64,000 nt of DNA from Polynucleobacter hallstattensis (GCF_018881835.1 NZ_JACVPO010000002.1:744001-808000); one strand, 5' to 3'; positions 13,224 to 22,682 are shown, counted from the first letter of the stretch. Numbers and translations: made by a program. Notes: generated from the letters alone by a model not told the origin.

Positions 13224-14372
13224 ATGAACCGAGTTAGCGGTACTTACGTTGTTACAACTACCCTTAGCGAATCCGTTAAGGCATTTGTTCCTGCGTTACT
13301 ACCACCCAAAGATCCTGCGCTCTCACCTGCCTGTTATGTAGAGCAAAACCAAGCTGCTGAGCTCGCATTAGCGCGCCTATCTGGTGTGACAGGTTTAGTG
13401 CCATCGATTGATTGGTTGCTTTATGGCGCCATCCGTAAAGAGGCTTTGCTGACCTCCCAGATTGAAGGCACTCAAGCCACCCTCGCCGACCTGTTTGATG
13501 ATGAGGCTGGCTTAGATATTAAGAATGCTGATGACATTGAAGAAGTCACCAACTACATGCAAGCATTTCGGTTTGTTAGAGAAAACTTGCGCGATGAGCC
13601 TGGTCTGCCTATTAGCGTTCGTCTTTTATGTAGTGCCCATCAATTACTGCTCAATGGCGTAAGAGGTACAGGCAAGCAACCGGGTGAGCTTCGTAAATCC
13701 CAAAACTGGATTGGTGGCACAAGGCCGGGTAATGCAGTTTTTGTTCCACCGCCGGCAGATGAGGTGCCTAAGCTTCTCACCAATCTCGAGCAATTTATTC
13801 ACAAGGAAGATGATGGTCTACCGCGTCTGGTAAATATCGCCCTTGCTCATGCCCAGTTTGAAACCATTCACCCATTCTTAGATGGTAATGGTCGTATTGG
13901 GCGACTTCTGATTGCGGCATTGATGGAATATTTTGGCTTGCTACCAGAGCCTCTGATGTATTTAAGCTCTTACTTAAAAGAGCATCAAATGGAGTATTAC
14001 CGCTTACTTGGCGCTATCAGAACTGAGGGTGATTGGGAGTCGTGGGTCAGCTTCTTTTTAGAAGGTGTTACCGAGGCAGCTACATCAGCTGAAAGAGGAA
14101 TTATTGAAGTGGCATCTAGAGTATCAGCTGATAGGCGTCTGTTGCTTGCATCTCAAAATGCAAGTCCTGCGAGTTTGCGCCTCTTTGAATTGTTACCAAT
14201 GATGCCGCGCTTTACGATTGATCGCATCAAGGCAGAGCTAAAGACAACCTTTCCAACTGCGAATGCTGCGGCCAGGACTTTAGAAGGACTTGGAATCGTT
14301 ACCGAGGTAACTGGTCAATCTCGCAACCGCAGCTTTAGCTATCAACCTTACATTGATTTGATTTCAAAGTAA
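13224..14372 (+). CDS. Fic-family protein adenylyltransferase with C-terminal winged helix
   Basis: A 382-residue Fic protein. The catalytic loop HPFLDGNGRIGR at 216-227 is intact, with His216 and the phosphate-binding GNGR. A class II inhibitory motif, Thr77-xxx-Glu81-Gly82 (TSQIEG), lies N-terminal, so the enzyme should be self-inhibited until Glu81 is displaced. A Fic_N-type domain precedes the core, and a winged-helix domain (about 315-380, with PTANAAARTLEGLGIVTEV) ends the protein. This is the layout of SoFic-like AMP-transferases that modify partner proteins using ATP. The winged helix plus three upstream operators suggests direct autorepression. Confidence 0.9.
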   Translation: MNRVSGTYVVTTTLSESVKAFVPALLPPKDPALSPACYVEQNQAAELALARLSGVTGLVPSIDWLLYGAIRKEALLTSQIEGTQATLADLFDDEAGLDIKNADDIEEVTNYMQAFRFVRENLRDEPGLPISVRLLCSAHQLLLNGVRGTGKQPGELRKSQNWIGGTRPGNAVFVPPPADEVPKLLTNLEQFIHKEDDGLPRLVNIALAHAQFETIHPFLDGNGRIGRLLIAALMEYFGLLPEPLMYLSSYLKEHQMEYYRLLGAIRTEGDWESWVSFFLEGVTEAATSAERGIIEVASRVSADRRLLLASQNASPASLRLFELLPMMPRFTIDRIKAELKTTFPTANAAARTLEGLGIVTEVTGQSRNRSFSYQPYIDLISK

Positions 14373-14397
14373 GGTTGATATCAAGCTTGATGCTTAG

Positions 14398-14541
14398 TTA
14401 AATCCACATATTGCCTAGGTGCTGGGCAATACGATCCATCGGTTGCTCAGAGCTAGCCACCGGTGCACCTAGACTTGCTGTTCGCACCCGTATAGGTTGA
14501 GGTCGATGATCAGGCCTCTCTTTATATTGCGCAATCTTGAT
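14398..14541 (-). other. Open frame in phase after the dehydratase stop, 47 codons
   Basis: After the TGA of the IlvD/Edd gene the same frame stays open for 47 codons to a TAA at 14398. It encodes a plausible soluble peptide (for example RPDHRPQPIRVRTASLG) with no ATG at its head; a GTG lies part way in. It may be a degraded gene remnant, a small gene with an odd start, or chance. The 169 bases between the Fic stop and the dehydratase stop hold nothing else. Confidence 0.25.
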
Positions 14542-16293
14542 TCAACGTTTTGGTGTTTTGCCCACCATCTTTACCGCTCGCAAGAAATCAAAGTCAACGC
14601 CCTTGTCTGCTTGCGTAACAGTATCTAAAAATAGTTTGAGATAGCCACGCTCTGCAGTGGGCTCTATCACTGGATTCTCTTTTGCACGCTTGGCTAACTC
14701 TTCCTCAGAGATCAACAAACTAATCTCACGATTCTTCACGCTCAAGCGAATACGGTCACCATTATTTACAAATGCCAGTGGTCCACCTACTGCGGCCTCT
14801 GGAGTCACGTGCAACACAATGGTTCCGAACGCTGTACCACTCATGCGTCCATCAGAAATTCGCACAATATCTTTTACGCCAGCACGAGCAAGCTTCATCG
14901 GAATCGGAATGTACCCCGCCTCAGGCATACCAGGTGCGCCTTTAGGGCCAATGTTCTTCAGTACCAAAATATCATCTGCCGTCACATCTAGGTCTGGACT
15001 ATCAATGCGATTGGCTAGGTCTTCACTGTTTTCAAACACAACAGCGCGGCCCTCATGCTCCATGAGTTTTTCATTGGCCGCGGATTGTTTGATGATGGCG
15101 CCACCGGGCGCTAAGTTGCCATGCAAAACTGCAATGCTGCCACGTGGATAAATCGGGTTATCGAACTTGCGCACTACATCTTGCTTAAAGCTTGGCGGAG
15201 CTGCATCAATCTCTTCGCCTAAAGTACGACCCGTTACCGTCATCGCATCGAGTTTTAATAAAGGCTTGAGCTCGCGTAGCAGCGTAGTCATGCCACCAGC
15301 ATCATGGAAGTTTTCCATGTAGTGATCACCAGATGGCTTTAAATCGACTAACACTGGCGTCTCATCACCCATCTTATCGAGTGCATCCAGGTCTATCTCT
15401 AGACCCATACGACCAGCGATAGCAGCTAAATGTACGATGCCGTTAGTCGAGCCACCAATCGCCAATAAAACACGCATCGCGTTTTCAAAAGCATCTGCTG
15501 TTAATACCTTATCAATCGTTAAGCCGTCTTTTGCCATTTGCACAGCGCGAGTACCAGTTTCTTCTGCAATCCGAATGCGGTCGGCAGTGACCGCTGGCGG
15601 CGTTGCCCCACCAGGCACAGTCATACCGAGGGCCTCAGAGATACATGCCATCGTACTAGCAGTGCCCATGACTGAGCAGGTACCTACACTAGCTACCAAT
15701 TGGTCATTCACTTCATCTTTTTCAGCTTCATCAATTTCGCCAGCACGGAATTTTCCCCAATAGCGGCGACAGTCAGTGCATGCACCCACACGCTCACTAC
15801 GATGGGAGCCAGTCAGCATGGAGCCAGTAATCAACTGAATTGCTGGAAGACCGGCAGAAGCAGCGCCCATCATTTGCGCGGGTACGGTTTTATCGCAACC
15901 ACCAATCATCACTACCGCATCCATCGGCTGAGCACGTAACATCTCTTCCGTATCCATTGACATCAGGTTACGCAAATACATGCTGGTAGGAGCGGCAAAG
16001 CTTTCATGGATTGAGATTGTTGGAAAATCCATCGGCAAGCCACCAGCCAACATCACGCCACGTTTTACAGCCTCAATCAATTGCGGCATGTTGCCGTGAC
16101 AGGGGTTATAAGCGCTGCCAGTATTAATAATGCCAATGACGGGGCGATCTAAGGCGCTATTGGTATAGCCAGCACCCTTGATAAATGCTTTACGCAAAAA
16201 CAAGGAGAAGCCTTTATCACCATAACTGGTTAAGCCTTTGCGAAGCCCGCCCTCTGGTGCCAGTTTTTTGGTCTCGTCCGAACTGTTGCTCAT
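14542..16293 (-). CDS. IlvD/Edd-family dehydratase (sugar-acid or dihydroxy-acid)
   Basis: A 583-residue member of the IlvD/Edd family of Fe-S dehydratases. The conserved GCDKTVPAQMMGAASAGLPA segment and the Cys in SVGTCSVMGTAST and ACTDCRRYWGKF are present as cluster ligands, along with SDGRMSGT near the end. Family members convert 2,3-dihydroxy acids or aldonic acids to 2-keto(-3-deoxy) acids. The GCDKTVPA/TDCRRYWGKFRAGE features favour the pentonate/aldonate (AraD-like) branch over housekeeping IlvD, but I cannot settle this by eye. The divergent VOC gene lies about 120 bases away. Confidence 0.85.
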   Translation of the reverse strand: MSNSSDETKKLAPEGGLRKGLTSYGDKGFSLFLRKAFIKGAGYTNSALDRPVIGIINTGSAYNPCHGNMPQLIEAVKRGVMLAGGLPMDFPTISIHESFAAPTSMYLRNLMSMDTEEMLRAQPMDAVVMIGGCDKTVPAQMMGAASAGLPAIQLITGSMLTGSHRSERVGACTDCRRYWGKFRAGEIDEAEKDEVNDQLVASVGTCSVMGTASTMACISEALGMTVPGGATPPAVTADRIRIAEETGTRAVQMAKDGLTIDKVLTADAFENAMRVLLAIGGSTNGIVHLAAIAGRMGLEIDLDALDKMGDETPVLVDLKPSGDHYMENFHDAGGMTTLLRELKPLLKLDAMTVTGRTLGEEIDAAPPSFKQDVVRKFDNPIYPRGSIAVLHGNLAPGGAIIKQSAANEKLMEHEGRAVVFENSEDLANRIDSPDLDVTADDILVLKNIGPKGAPGMPEAGYIPIPMKLARAGVKDIVRISDGRMSGTAFGTIVLHVTPEAAVGGPLAFVNNGDRIRLSVKNREISLLISEEELAKRAKENPVIEPTAERGYLKLFLDTVTQADKGVDFDFLRAVKMVGKTPKR

Positions 16294-16417
16294 AGCTTGC
16301 CCAATAGAATGCTCAAGATCTTAGTCTCCGTTGAATATCAATGTAGTTCTTAGTTAAATATACTAAACTTTGTAAATTATCGTATCTACAACCAGCAAGA
16401 TTTCATCAGGGGTCGCT

Positions 16418-16840
16418 ATGTCCAACATTCAACCATTTCACCTTGCCTTTCCAGTAGACAATTTAGAGGCAGCCCGCACTTTTTACGGTAGCACCTTAGG
16501 TTGCGCGGAAGGTCGCAGCTCCGATGAGTGGATTGATTTTGACTTCTTTGGGCATCAATTAGTTGCCCACCTAGCACCTGAAGAATGCAGTCATGCAGCT
16601 TCAAATGAGGTTGACGGGCATCAAGTTCCCGTAAAACACTTTGGGGTGGTGCTGACAATGCCAGATTGGCATGCGTTGGCGGATAGATTAAGCAGTAGTG
16701 GCATGAAGTTCATCATCGAGCCACAGATTCGCTTCAAAGGAAAAGTAGGCGAGCAAGCTACGATGTTCTTTCTAGATCCTGCTGGTAATGCCCTGGAGTT
16801 CAAGGCATTTGAGGATCCCAGCCAACTATTTGCTAAATAA
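16418..16840 (+). CDS. VOC (glyoxalase/dioxygenase superfamily) protein
   Basis: A 140-residue single-unit VOC protein with the two beta-alpha-beta-beta-beta halves. It begins [22 protein letters not shown] (metal-ligand His8) and ends [15 protein letters not shown] (Glu ligand), with His at [10 protein letters not shown] in between. Metal-dependent glyoxalase, dioxygenase or resistance activity cannot be distinguished. AGGGG lies 6 to 7 bases before the ATG. It is divergent from the dehydratase gene and convergent with the TonB receptor gene. Confidence 0.8.
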   Translation: MSNIQPFHLAFPVDNLEAARTFYGSTLGCAEGRSSDEWIDFDFFGHQLVAHLAPEECSHAASNEVDGHQVPVKHFGVVLTMPDWHALADRLSSSGMKFIIEPQIRFKGKVGEQATMFFLDPAGNALEFKAFEDPSQLFAK

Positions 16841-16881
16841 TCGGCCGAGATAGAGAAGCTGACTGCAAGCAATCTACTGCA

Positions 16882-18939
16882 TCAGAAAAACTGGTAACTC
16901 ATACCCGCCTGGAAATTGATGGGTGCGCCAGCAAAAATCCCGTCAGGACTTCTACTGGAAATATAGCGCCTGTTCAACAAGTTGTTCACCACACCAAATA
17001 CTTTCAAACTTTTATTGATAGCATAATTTGCACTCCAATTCACGGTGGTGATGGCAGGAATTTCCCCTAGAGTGCCAATGGAGTTTGGCAAAGCAGTATT
17101 TGCTGAATCGGCAAATTGAGGTGATAAGTAATTCAGACTAACTAAAGTATTGAGGCCATTTTTCTGATAGCTGATACCTAAATTCGATACCAACTCTGAT
17201 GTGTATGGGATACGGTTTCCATCTTTTCCCATGGATGAGTTACCAACAAATTTAGCAACTGGAATATAAGTCAGATTCCCACTCAGACCCCATCCAGATT
17301 CAAGTCCATACCCTAAAGATAATTCCATGCCCTGATGTAAGCTCTTGCCGCCATTGGCTTTAGTAATACCCGCAGCAAGACTTTGATTGACGATTTGATT
17401 ACTAAAGTTCATGCTAAATATCGCCGCATCATAGCTAAAACCATTATTAAATCCCCTTAGACCAAACTCGAAATTGGTTGATCTCTCAGGATCCAATTGC
17501 TGATCCACGCCCTTTTCACTAATGGCAGTTGTTAATTGAGCAGGCGCAAATCCTTTATATACGCTCGAGTAAATCTGTATCTCTGGAATCAGTTGCCAGC
17601 TTGCTCCAATTTGCGGAACAGTTTCTAAATTCTTTGCGCTACCTGACTTTTCAGTCAGGACATTATTTCGAGATTGGTTATAGCTTTCAATACGTATCCC
17701 AGGAGTCACTGCAAAGTCTTTTGATAGCAAGAATCTATTTTGCGCAAAGAGAGCCACTGAATTGGCTTTATTTTCTTCATGCCCCGACACTCTTCCAGAC
17801 TTAGCTAAGCTTCGGGATGCCACTAGCTGGTTTGATTGCGACTCAGTATGCAAGCGCAGTCCGAATTCAAACTCATTATTCATACCCATTGCCTCATAGG
17901 CATGAGTCACACGCGAATCTACTCCGAGCATTTGAAATTCACGGTTGCGCCCGAACATACAATCATTATCACCATTGCACGGAGTAAAACTCGTTTTGTC
18001 TGAAGTCCGGCCACTAACGACTTGACGCCAGTAATCTCGATCTAGGCGACTCCAGTAAAGCAATGTATTCAGCTTTGTCCCGGCGCTGAGCTCCCAGGAA
18101 TGGTTGAGGTCAACCGCATTTCTCTGCGTAACAAAGTAATCATTAGGAGCGGGATTTCCTGAAAATCGAGCAGCATATTGATTTGGTCTCAAGCCAACAT
18201 ATGAGGTATTAATATTGTTGTCATAGTGGGTATATTTCAGGCTGAGCCATTGATTTTGATCAATGGCCACCCCACCCTTGAAAAGAATGTCGTACATCTT
18301 GAAGCCATTGCCTTGATACCCATCACTCTCTGACTTAATGATGTTGATGCCTGCGATCGCTCCATTGCTTTCGGACTTTCCGCCGGCCTCGATTTGGGCA
18401 AATTGATAACCATAATTACCCGCTTTACCAGAAAGCTTAAAGCCCTCCTCCGGAGTCTTGGTCAGGTAATTAATAACACCTCCAATATTGGAAGGACCAT
18501 ACTGCAAGCCTGATGCCCCCTTTAAAACTTCAATGCCGCTCATACGATCAACAGGCGGGCTGTAATAAGAGGCGCTAGAAATAAATAGACTAGGATGAAT
18601 AGGAGCGCCATCCTCCAGTAACAACACTTTCTGACTACGACTAGGATTCAGCCCACGAATCCCAATATTAGGAATGGAACCTAAGCCACCTTCATCGCCT
18701 CGTATATTGATGCCAGGAATAGTCTTAAGGGCATCTTGAATAGATAAGGGTTGAAGTAACTCTAACTGCTTTTGATTAATCACATCGACTGTACCCGGAA
18801 TTTTCGAACGCGCATTTTCCTCGCTGCCGACAATATCCATTCTTGGTAAATCTATTTCCTTAGCCCCAATACCCAAGCTTAAGGAACATCCGAAAACTAA
18901 GGCTAAGCGTAAAGCCCAGGCCAATTTTTTTTGCTTCAT
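16882..18939 (-). CDS. TonB-dependent outer-membrane receptor (iron/haem type)
   Basis: ATG 18939 is preferred (GGAGA 6 bases upstream) over an upstream TTG. There is a signal peptide (residues about 1-26) and a plug domain (about 45-160) with IQDALKTIPGINIRGDEGG, IRGLNPSRSQKVLLLEDGAPI and IEVLKGASGLQYGPSNIGG. A 22-strand barrel of about 520 residues ends in SYQFF, with the expected C-terminal aromatic. The plug is close to the FecA type (ferric citrate). The adjacent hemP and tonB genes suggest haem or iron cargo instead. No FecI/FecR-like signalling genes lie nearby and the N-terminus lacks an obvious signalling domain. Confidence 0.9.
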   Translation of the reverse strand: MKQKKLAWALRLALVFGCSLSLGIGAKEIDLPRMDIVGSEENARSKIPGTVDVINQKQLELLQPLSIQDALKTIPGINIRGDEGGLGSIPNIGIRGLNPSRSQKVLLLEDGAPIHPSLFISSASYYSPPVDRMSGIEVLKGASGLQYGPSNIGGVINYLTKTPEEGFKLSGKAGNYGYQFAQIEAGGKSESNGAIAGINIIKSESDGYQGNGFKMYDILFKGGVAIDQNQWLSLKYTHYDNNINTSYVGLRPNQYAARFSGNPAPNDYFVTQRNAVDLNHSWELSAGTKLNTLLYWSRLDRDYWRQVVSGRTSDKTSFTPCNGDNDCMFGRNREFQMLGVDSRVTHAYEAMGMNNEFEFGLRLHTESQSNQLVASRSLAKSGRVSGHEENKANSVALFAQNRFLLSKDFAVTPGIRIESYNQSRNNVLTEKSGSAKNLETVPQIGASWQLIPEIQIYSSVYKGFAPAQLTTAISEKGVDQQLDPERSTNFEFGLRGFNNGFSYDAAIFSMNFSNQIVNQSLAAGITKANGGKSLHQGMELSLGYGLESGWGLSGNLTYIPVAKFVGNSSMGKDGNRIPYTSELVSNLGISYQKNGLNTLVSLNYLSPQFADSANTALPNSIGTLGEIPAITTVNWSANYAINKSLKVFGVVNNLLNRRYISSRSPDGIFAGAPINFQAGMSYQFF

Positions 18940-19032
18940 ATGCAATCTCCAGAGATAAAAACATCAAATCGCTGGCTAATCGCATATCAAAATACTTTTG
19001 CTGGCTAATAAATTAGGGTGCTTAGTGCATCA

Positions 19033-19209
19033 CTATTTAGTCAAAATAAGCTTCTTTAATTTAGTAATTCTTAAAATATATCTTTCGCCATCATGGATGA
19101 TGACAAGGGTTTTATCTTTGCCAAATAAAGTCGTACTGGCAATCACCTTGTTCAAACTCGATTGAGGATTTACAAAATCTGCTGTCGAGACATTTAACTC
19201 TGATTCCAA
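19033..19209 (-). CDS. hemP: HemP/HmuP haemin uptake protein, 58 aa
   Basis: A short frame between tonB and the receptor gene. Its C-terminal half, with VIIHDGERYILRITKLKKLILTK as core (key residues HDGERY, LRIT, KLILTK), is the HemP family signature. The likely start is TTG at 19209, overlapping the region of the tonB stop at 19211; a later in-frame TTG or GTG is possible. HemP-family proteins in Burkholderiales act as activators needed for expression of the cognate haem receptor. The order tonB-hemP-receptor is consistent with one iron-responsive transcript. Confidence 0.85.
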   Translation of the reverse strand: MESELNVSTADFVNPQSSLNKVIASTTLFGKDKTLVIIHDGERYILRITKLKKLILTK

Positions 19210-19210
19210 T

Positions 19211-19774
19211 TTAAGTCTCTAACCTGAAGTGGACCGGGAGATGGTAGCAGTGAGATAAGGCTTGATCCTTAGTCTCTAGAGCAGAAAATTTCCACTCTCT
19301 AACACCCTCTATGGCGGATCTATCTAGTTTTTCATAGCCAGAACTTTTGACCAACTGAACATGTTCAACGCGCCCTCGACCATCAATACATAACTTGAGT
19401 TGAACGGCCCCTTGCTCACGCATACGCCTACTTAAAAGGGGGTAAATGGGTTTTGGATTGAAAAATATATCTCTATCACGAAAAGTTCTAGCTACTGGAG
19501 ACAACATGCTTGGCTCATGATTACTGAAGTCCTTCGCAAGCGTTGATGCAAGGTAACTTGGAGTGATATTGATGTCCTGAGTTTGTTTTGATACTTTAGA
19601 TACAGCGCGATGATCAAGCGAGTCCCTCAAACTGATAGAGAACCTCTCTGTTGCAAAAGTCTGTGGAGCCCTCTCTTGAAATATCCCCACTCCAAAAATA
19701 ATGGAAATATGAATACCAATCACCCAAAGAGGAATGAGCTTAGACGCACTAATCTTTAATTTTTTTCCTATCAA
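19211..19774 (-). CDS. TonB-family energy transducer
   Basis: A 187-residue protein with an N-terminal membrane anchor (about residues 12-32) and a periplasmic linker without the usual long Pro-Lys repeat. A C-terminal TonB domain (about 105-187) carries YPLLSRRMREQGAVQLKLCIDGRGRVEHVQL and SSGYEKLDRSAIEGVREWKF. It couples the proton-motive force (with ExbBD, not in this window) to the receptor. The start is a TTG at 19774. A Fur box lies 39 to 57 bases upstream. Confidence 0.85.
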   Translation of the reverse strand: MIGKKLKISASKLIPLWVIGIHISIIFGVGIFQERAPQTFATERFSISLRDSLDHRAVSKVSKQTQDINITPSYLASTLAKDFSNHEPSMLSPVARTFRDRDIFFNPKPIYPLLSRRMREQGAVQLKLCIDGRGRVEHVQLVKSSGYEKLDRSAIEGVREWKFSALETKDQALSHCYHLPVHFRLET

Positions 19775-19812
19775 GAAATAAAGCCCTTAAATACATCAAC
19801 TCAAATATGAAA

Positions 19813-19831
19813 GATGATAATCATTCTCATT
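19813..19831 (-). promoter_or_regulatory. Fur box upstream of tonB-hemP-receptor
   Basis: GATGATAATCATTCTCATT matches the 19-bp Fur consensus (GATAATGATAATCATTATC) at most core positions, including ATAATCATT. It lies 39 bases before the tonB start, in promoter position. It predicts iron-repressed transcription of the whole unit. Confidence 0.75.
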
Positions 19832-19919
19832 TATTTTATTGGATGTTTTGCGCGCCAACAACCCTTTAAATCAAAGGCCTGCTTGCTCCAAGGACATTAG
19901 GAAGGCTTACTAGATTAAG

Positions 19920-21119
19920 CTAATGCTTCTGATGAATTTGTAAGCGCCAGAGTGAAGTGATTTCAGCTGCTCTTGCAAAATGAAGAGAGTCTGAATCATC
20001 AAATGCTTTCGGATGTTTAGGTTTGGTATCAATACGTTCAAGAACAACTAATCCGGCGTCTTCAATCCAAGAGAGTAGTTCTTGTCGGGATCTGAGTTCA
20101 AGATGCTCAGCCAAATCAGACAGAATCAACCAGCCCTCACCTTGAGGCAGCAAATGTTCTTTCAATCCCGCTAAAAATCCTTTAAGCATCTGACTCTCTG
20201 GATCATAGACCGCATGCTCTAATAAGGAGCTAGGTCTTGCAGGCACCCATGGTGGGTTACAGATAATTAATGAAGCCTTTCCTGCTGGAAATAAATTGGC
20301 CTTCACAATGTCTATTTGAGAACCCAAACCTAGGAGTGCAATATTTTCTTTGGCACATATAAACGCTCGATCATCTTGATCAGTGGCAACAATTTTTTGG
20401 ACATCCCGCATTGCCAAAATAATCGACAGCACACCAGTACCAACACCAATATCAAAAGCTATGGATGCCCCATCAAGGGATTTGGGTAAAGGGGCGCTAC
20501 AAACTAACTCAATGTACTCACCCCGAACAGGTGAGAAAACGCCGTAATGAGGGTAAACGTAAATTGGCTCGCCATTTTCATCAGCCAGAATAGGTAATCC
20601 ATTTTTGCGCCATTCATGAGCGCTGACTACGCCCAAGAGCTCACGCAAAGAAACTACATAAGACTGATCAACGGTGCCATACACCTCTGAACATGCTTGC
20701 GTGATATCGGGCGCACGACGTAAGGGGATGGTGTGATCCGGATTGCATTGGATTAACAACATACCTAGTATTCGGGCACGCTGAGATTGAATCAAGCGGT
20801 GTTGATTAAAAATATCTTTTGCTGTTTTCTTAGGGATGACATCATTAGACTTATCTATTCTCTTGCCGGCACGCTTTGATTTTTTTGATGGTTTATCTAT
20901 ACGACGAACTAAAGCCTGCAATAGCTGTCTAGCGTTTTGGAAATCGCCCTTCCAAAGAATAGCCGTACCTTCACATGCCAAATGATAAGCATCATCTGCC
21001 GTTAATGTATCGTCGGCAATCACCACTTTTTTATGTGCTGCTATGCCATTTTCAGAATGCCAAACTGCGCAGCAATTCTGGCCACCCTCTTCCCAATAAA
21101 TGGAGCTACCCTCGTTCAT
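19920..21119 (-). CDS. Class I SAM methyltransferase, 399 aa
   Basis: The Rossmann fold lies at about residues 215-330, with motif I DIGVGTGVLSI and acidic VATDQDDRAF. The NPPW motif that follows is typical of methyltransferases acting on amide or exocyclic nitrogen (PrmC/N6-adenine type). The N-terminal 200 residues are unassigned and include a Lys/Arg-rich linker (KKSKRAGKRIDKS). The substrate is probably rRNA, tRNA or a translation factor. It is 3 bases downstream of a carboxymuconolactone decarboxylase-like gene in the same operon. Confidence 0.8.
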   Translation of the reverse strand: MNEGSSIYWEEGGQNCCAVWHSENGIAAHKKVVIADDTLTADDAYHLACEGTAILWKGDFQNARQLLQALVRRIDKPSKKSKRAGKRIDKSNDVIPKKTAKDIFNQHRLIQSQRARILGMLLIQCNPDHTIPLRRAPDITQACSEVYGTVDQSYVVSLRELLGVVSAHEWRKNGLPILADENGEPIYVYPHYGVFSPVRGEYIELVCSAPLPKSLDGASIAFDIGVGTGVLSIILAMRDVQKIVATDQDDRAFICAKENIALLGLGSQIDIVKANLFPAGKASLIICNPPWVPARPSSLLEHAVYDPESQMLKGFLAGLKEHLLPQGEGWLILSDLAEHLELRSRQELLSWIEDAGLVVLERIDTKPKHPKAFDDSDSLHFARAAEITSLWRLQIHQKH

Positions 21120-21122
21120 GAA

Positions 21123-21674
21123 TTACTCAGGAGGATGCTCCTCAGGATTGACATCTAAGGCGATCAAAAACCGAGAGACCATGTTGTAAGCTGCCACTAC
21201 AGTGACAAGCTCAACGGTATCGGTATTTCCCAAAGCGGACTGTAAACGTTTCATCAGAGCGCTATCAACCTGGATATTGCGCGTCATCTGAAATGTGAGT
21301 GCTACTGCATCATTTTCAATAGTAGAAAATAAGGGGCTAGGAAAGCTTGGCTGGCCAATTAAACGTAGTGCTTGAACTTGCTCTTCAGTACCACCTGCTT
21401 TAATAAACGGCGGGGCGTGGTGAAAAAATTCATATTCGGCGCCATTAAGAACAGCCACCCCACACATTGCAAGCTCGCGCAGCTTTGGATCCAAGGAGAG
21501 ATTATTGCGAATCTCACCCACGAAATGATTCCAACCCTCGGCAATGGGGGTGCTATGTAACAGCATGCGATCCAAATTAATAAACTGGCCACCACGTCTT
21601 TTACGAATAGCTGCTACCAACTCAGCAGGCTCAGATAAGTCCATCGGCTGATAGGGGATTAAACGCTCACTCAT
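21123..21674 (-). CDS. Carboxymuconolactone decarboxylase (CMD)/AhpD-family protein
   Basis: A 183-residue all-helical protein of the CMD family: LREL(A)MCGVAVLNGAEYEFFHHAPPFIKAG in the first half and a long helix around TVELVTVVAAYNMVSRFLIAL. The AhpD-type CxxC pair is not present, so peroxidase-reductase activity is unlikely; a gamma-lactone decarboxylase or uncharacterised role is possible. It starts 9 bases after the Bug-type solute-binding protein gene stop and lies in the same minus-strand run. Confidence 0.75.
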   Translation of the reverse strand: MSERLIPYQPMDLSEPAELVAAIRKRRGGQFINLDRMLLHSTPIAEGWNHFVGEIRNNLSLDPKLRELAMCGVAVLNGAEYEFFHHAPPFIKAGGTEEQVQALRLIGQPSFPSPLFSTIENDAVALTFQMTRNIQVDSALMKRLQSALGNTDTVELVTVVAAYNMVSRFLIALDVNPEEHPPE

Positions 21675-21683
21675 ATCAATTCC

Positions 21684-22682
21684 TTATTGCGCTTCTTTAA
21701 TATTGTTCTCAATCACGAACTTACCCCAAATCGCAATTTGCTTACCGATAAAGTCACGCAAAGTTTCTGGGTTACCGGCGACAATCTGAATCCCTTGAGA
21801 CTTCAGTTTCTCCGATACAGCTGGTGTTTTTAATGCTTTAGTGACAGCCTCATTCATGGCATTCACAATTGCTGGTGGGGTTTTACCTGGGGCCAATACT
21901 GCCCACCATGCTGGCGCATTAAATCCAGGGAAACCACTTTCAGCAATCGTTGGCACATTCGGCAACTCAGGAGATCTTTTGGCGGTAGTGATTACTAAGG
22001 GAATAACACCGCCACTATCGACATGGGGCTTCACTAAGAATTCTGAGCCAACAGCCAGTGGAACTTGACCACCCAGTACATCTTGCATCAATGGGCCTCC
22101 ACCACGGTAAGGAACGTGATTCCAATCAAAGCCTGCTTGCTTAGCTAAACGTGCCATCGCTAAGTGACCCAAGCTACCAATGCCAATAGATCCATAACTA
22201 AATGGTTTGCCAGCCTTAGACTGGTCTACCAACTGCTTAAAGCTGGTGATCCCAGAATTCTTACTAGCGACTAATACCATCGGTGAAGTGCCAATTAAGG
22301 TCACAGGCGCTATATCTTTAATCGTGTCATATGGGAGCTTATCTTTGAGGATTGGATTGACACCGTGCGTGTCAAATACCACTGCAAAGGTGTAACCATC
22401 GGGATCTGACCTTGTCATAGCAGCAGTTCCAATCACACCAGATGCCCCACCAATATTTTCAACAATGACGTTTTGCTTTAATTCCGCTTGTAATGCTGGG
22501 GCCAAGGTGCGCGCCACTTGATCCACAGAGCCCCCTGGCGGGAAAACAGCAATCAGACGAATCGGTTTTTGAGTGGGCCAAGCGCCCACACCGGTAGTTT
22601 GAGCGCTAGCAAAAGAACCAGCAAACATCACAAATAGGCTAAATAAAAGCGCTTTTTTAGTTATTTTCAAGTAAATCGGCAT
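21684..22682 (-). CDS. Bug-family (TctC-type) solute-binding protein
   Basis: The start was moved to ATG 22682, where GGGAGA lies 7 to 8 bases upstream; a longer frame adds 14 residues. After a signal peptide (about 1-32), it has the family pattern of the Bug/TctC fold: KPIRLIAVFPPGGSVDQVAR, then VENIGGASGVIGTAAM, YGSIGIGSLGHLAMARLAKQ and VPYRGGGPLMQDVLGGQVPL. It is periplasmic and binds carboxylates or other small molecules. No TctA/TctB membrane genes are adjacent, as is usual for Bug orphans in Burkholderiales. Confidence 0.9.
   Translation of the reverse strand: MPIYLKITKKALLFSLFVMFAGSFASAQTTGVGAWPTQKPIRLIAVFPPGGSVDQVARTLAPALQAELKQNVIVENIGGASGVIGTAAMTRSDPDGYTFAVVFDTHGVNPILKDKLPYDTIKDIAPVTLIGTSPMVLVASKNSGITSFKQLVDQSKAGKPFSYGSIGIGSLGHLAMARLAKQAGFDWNHVPYRGGGPLMQDVLGGQVPLAVGSEFLVKPHVDSGGVIPLVITTAKRSPELPNVPTIAESGFPGFNAPAWWAVLAPGKTPPAIVNAMNEAVTKALKTPAVSEKLKSQGIQIVAGNPETLRDFIGKQIAIWGKFVIENNIKEAQ

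Noticed and set aside
13224-14372. Toxin-antitoxin pair (Fic/Doc with Phd)
   Set aside because: The protein is long, carries its own inhibitory motif and a winged helix, and there is no small antitoxin gene beside it.
14542-14544. Selenocysteine or programmed readthrough at the dehydratase TGA
   Set aside because: No selenocysteine insertion structure or family need is visible; the protein is already full length.
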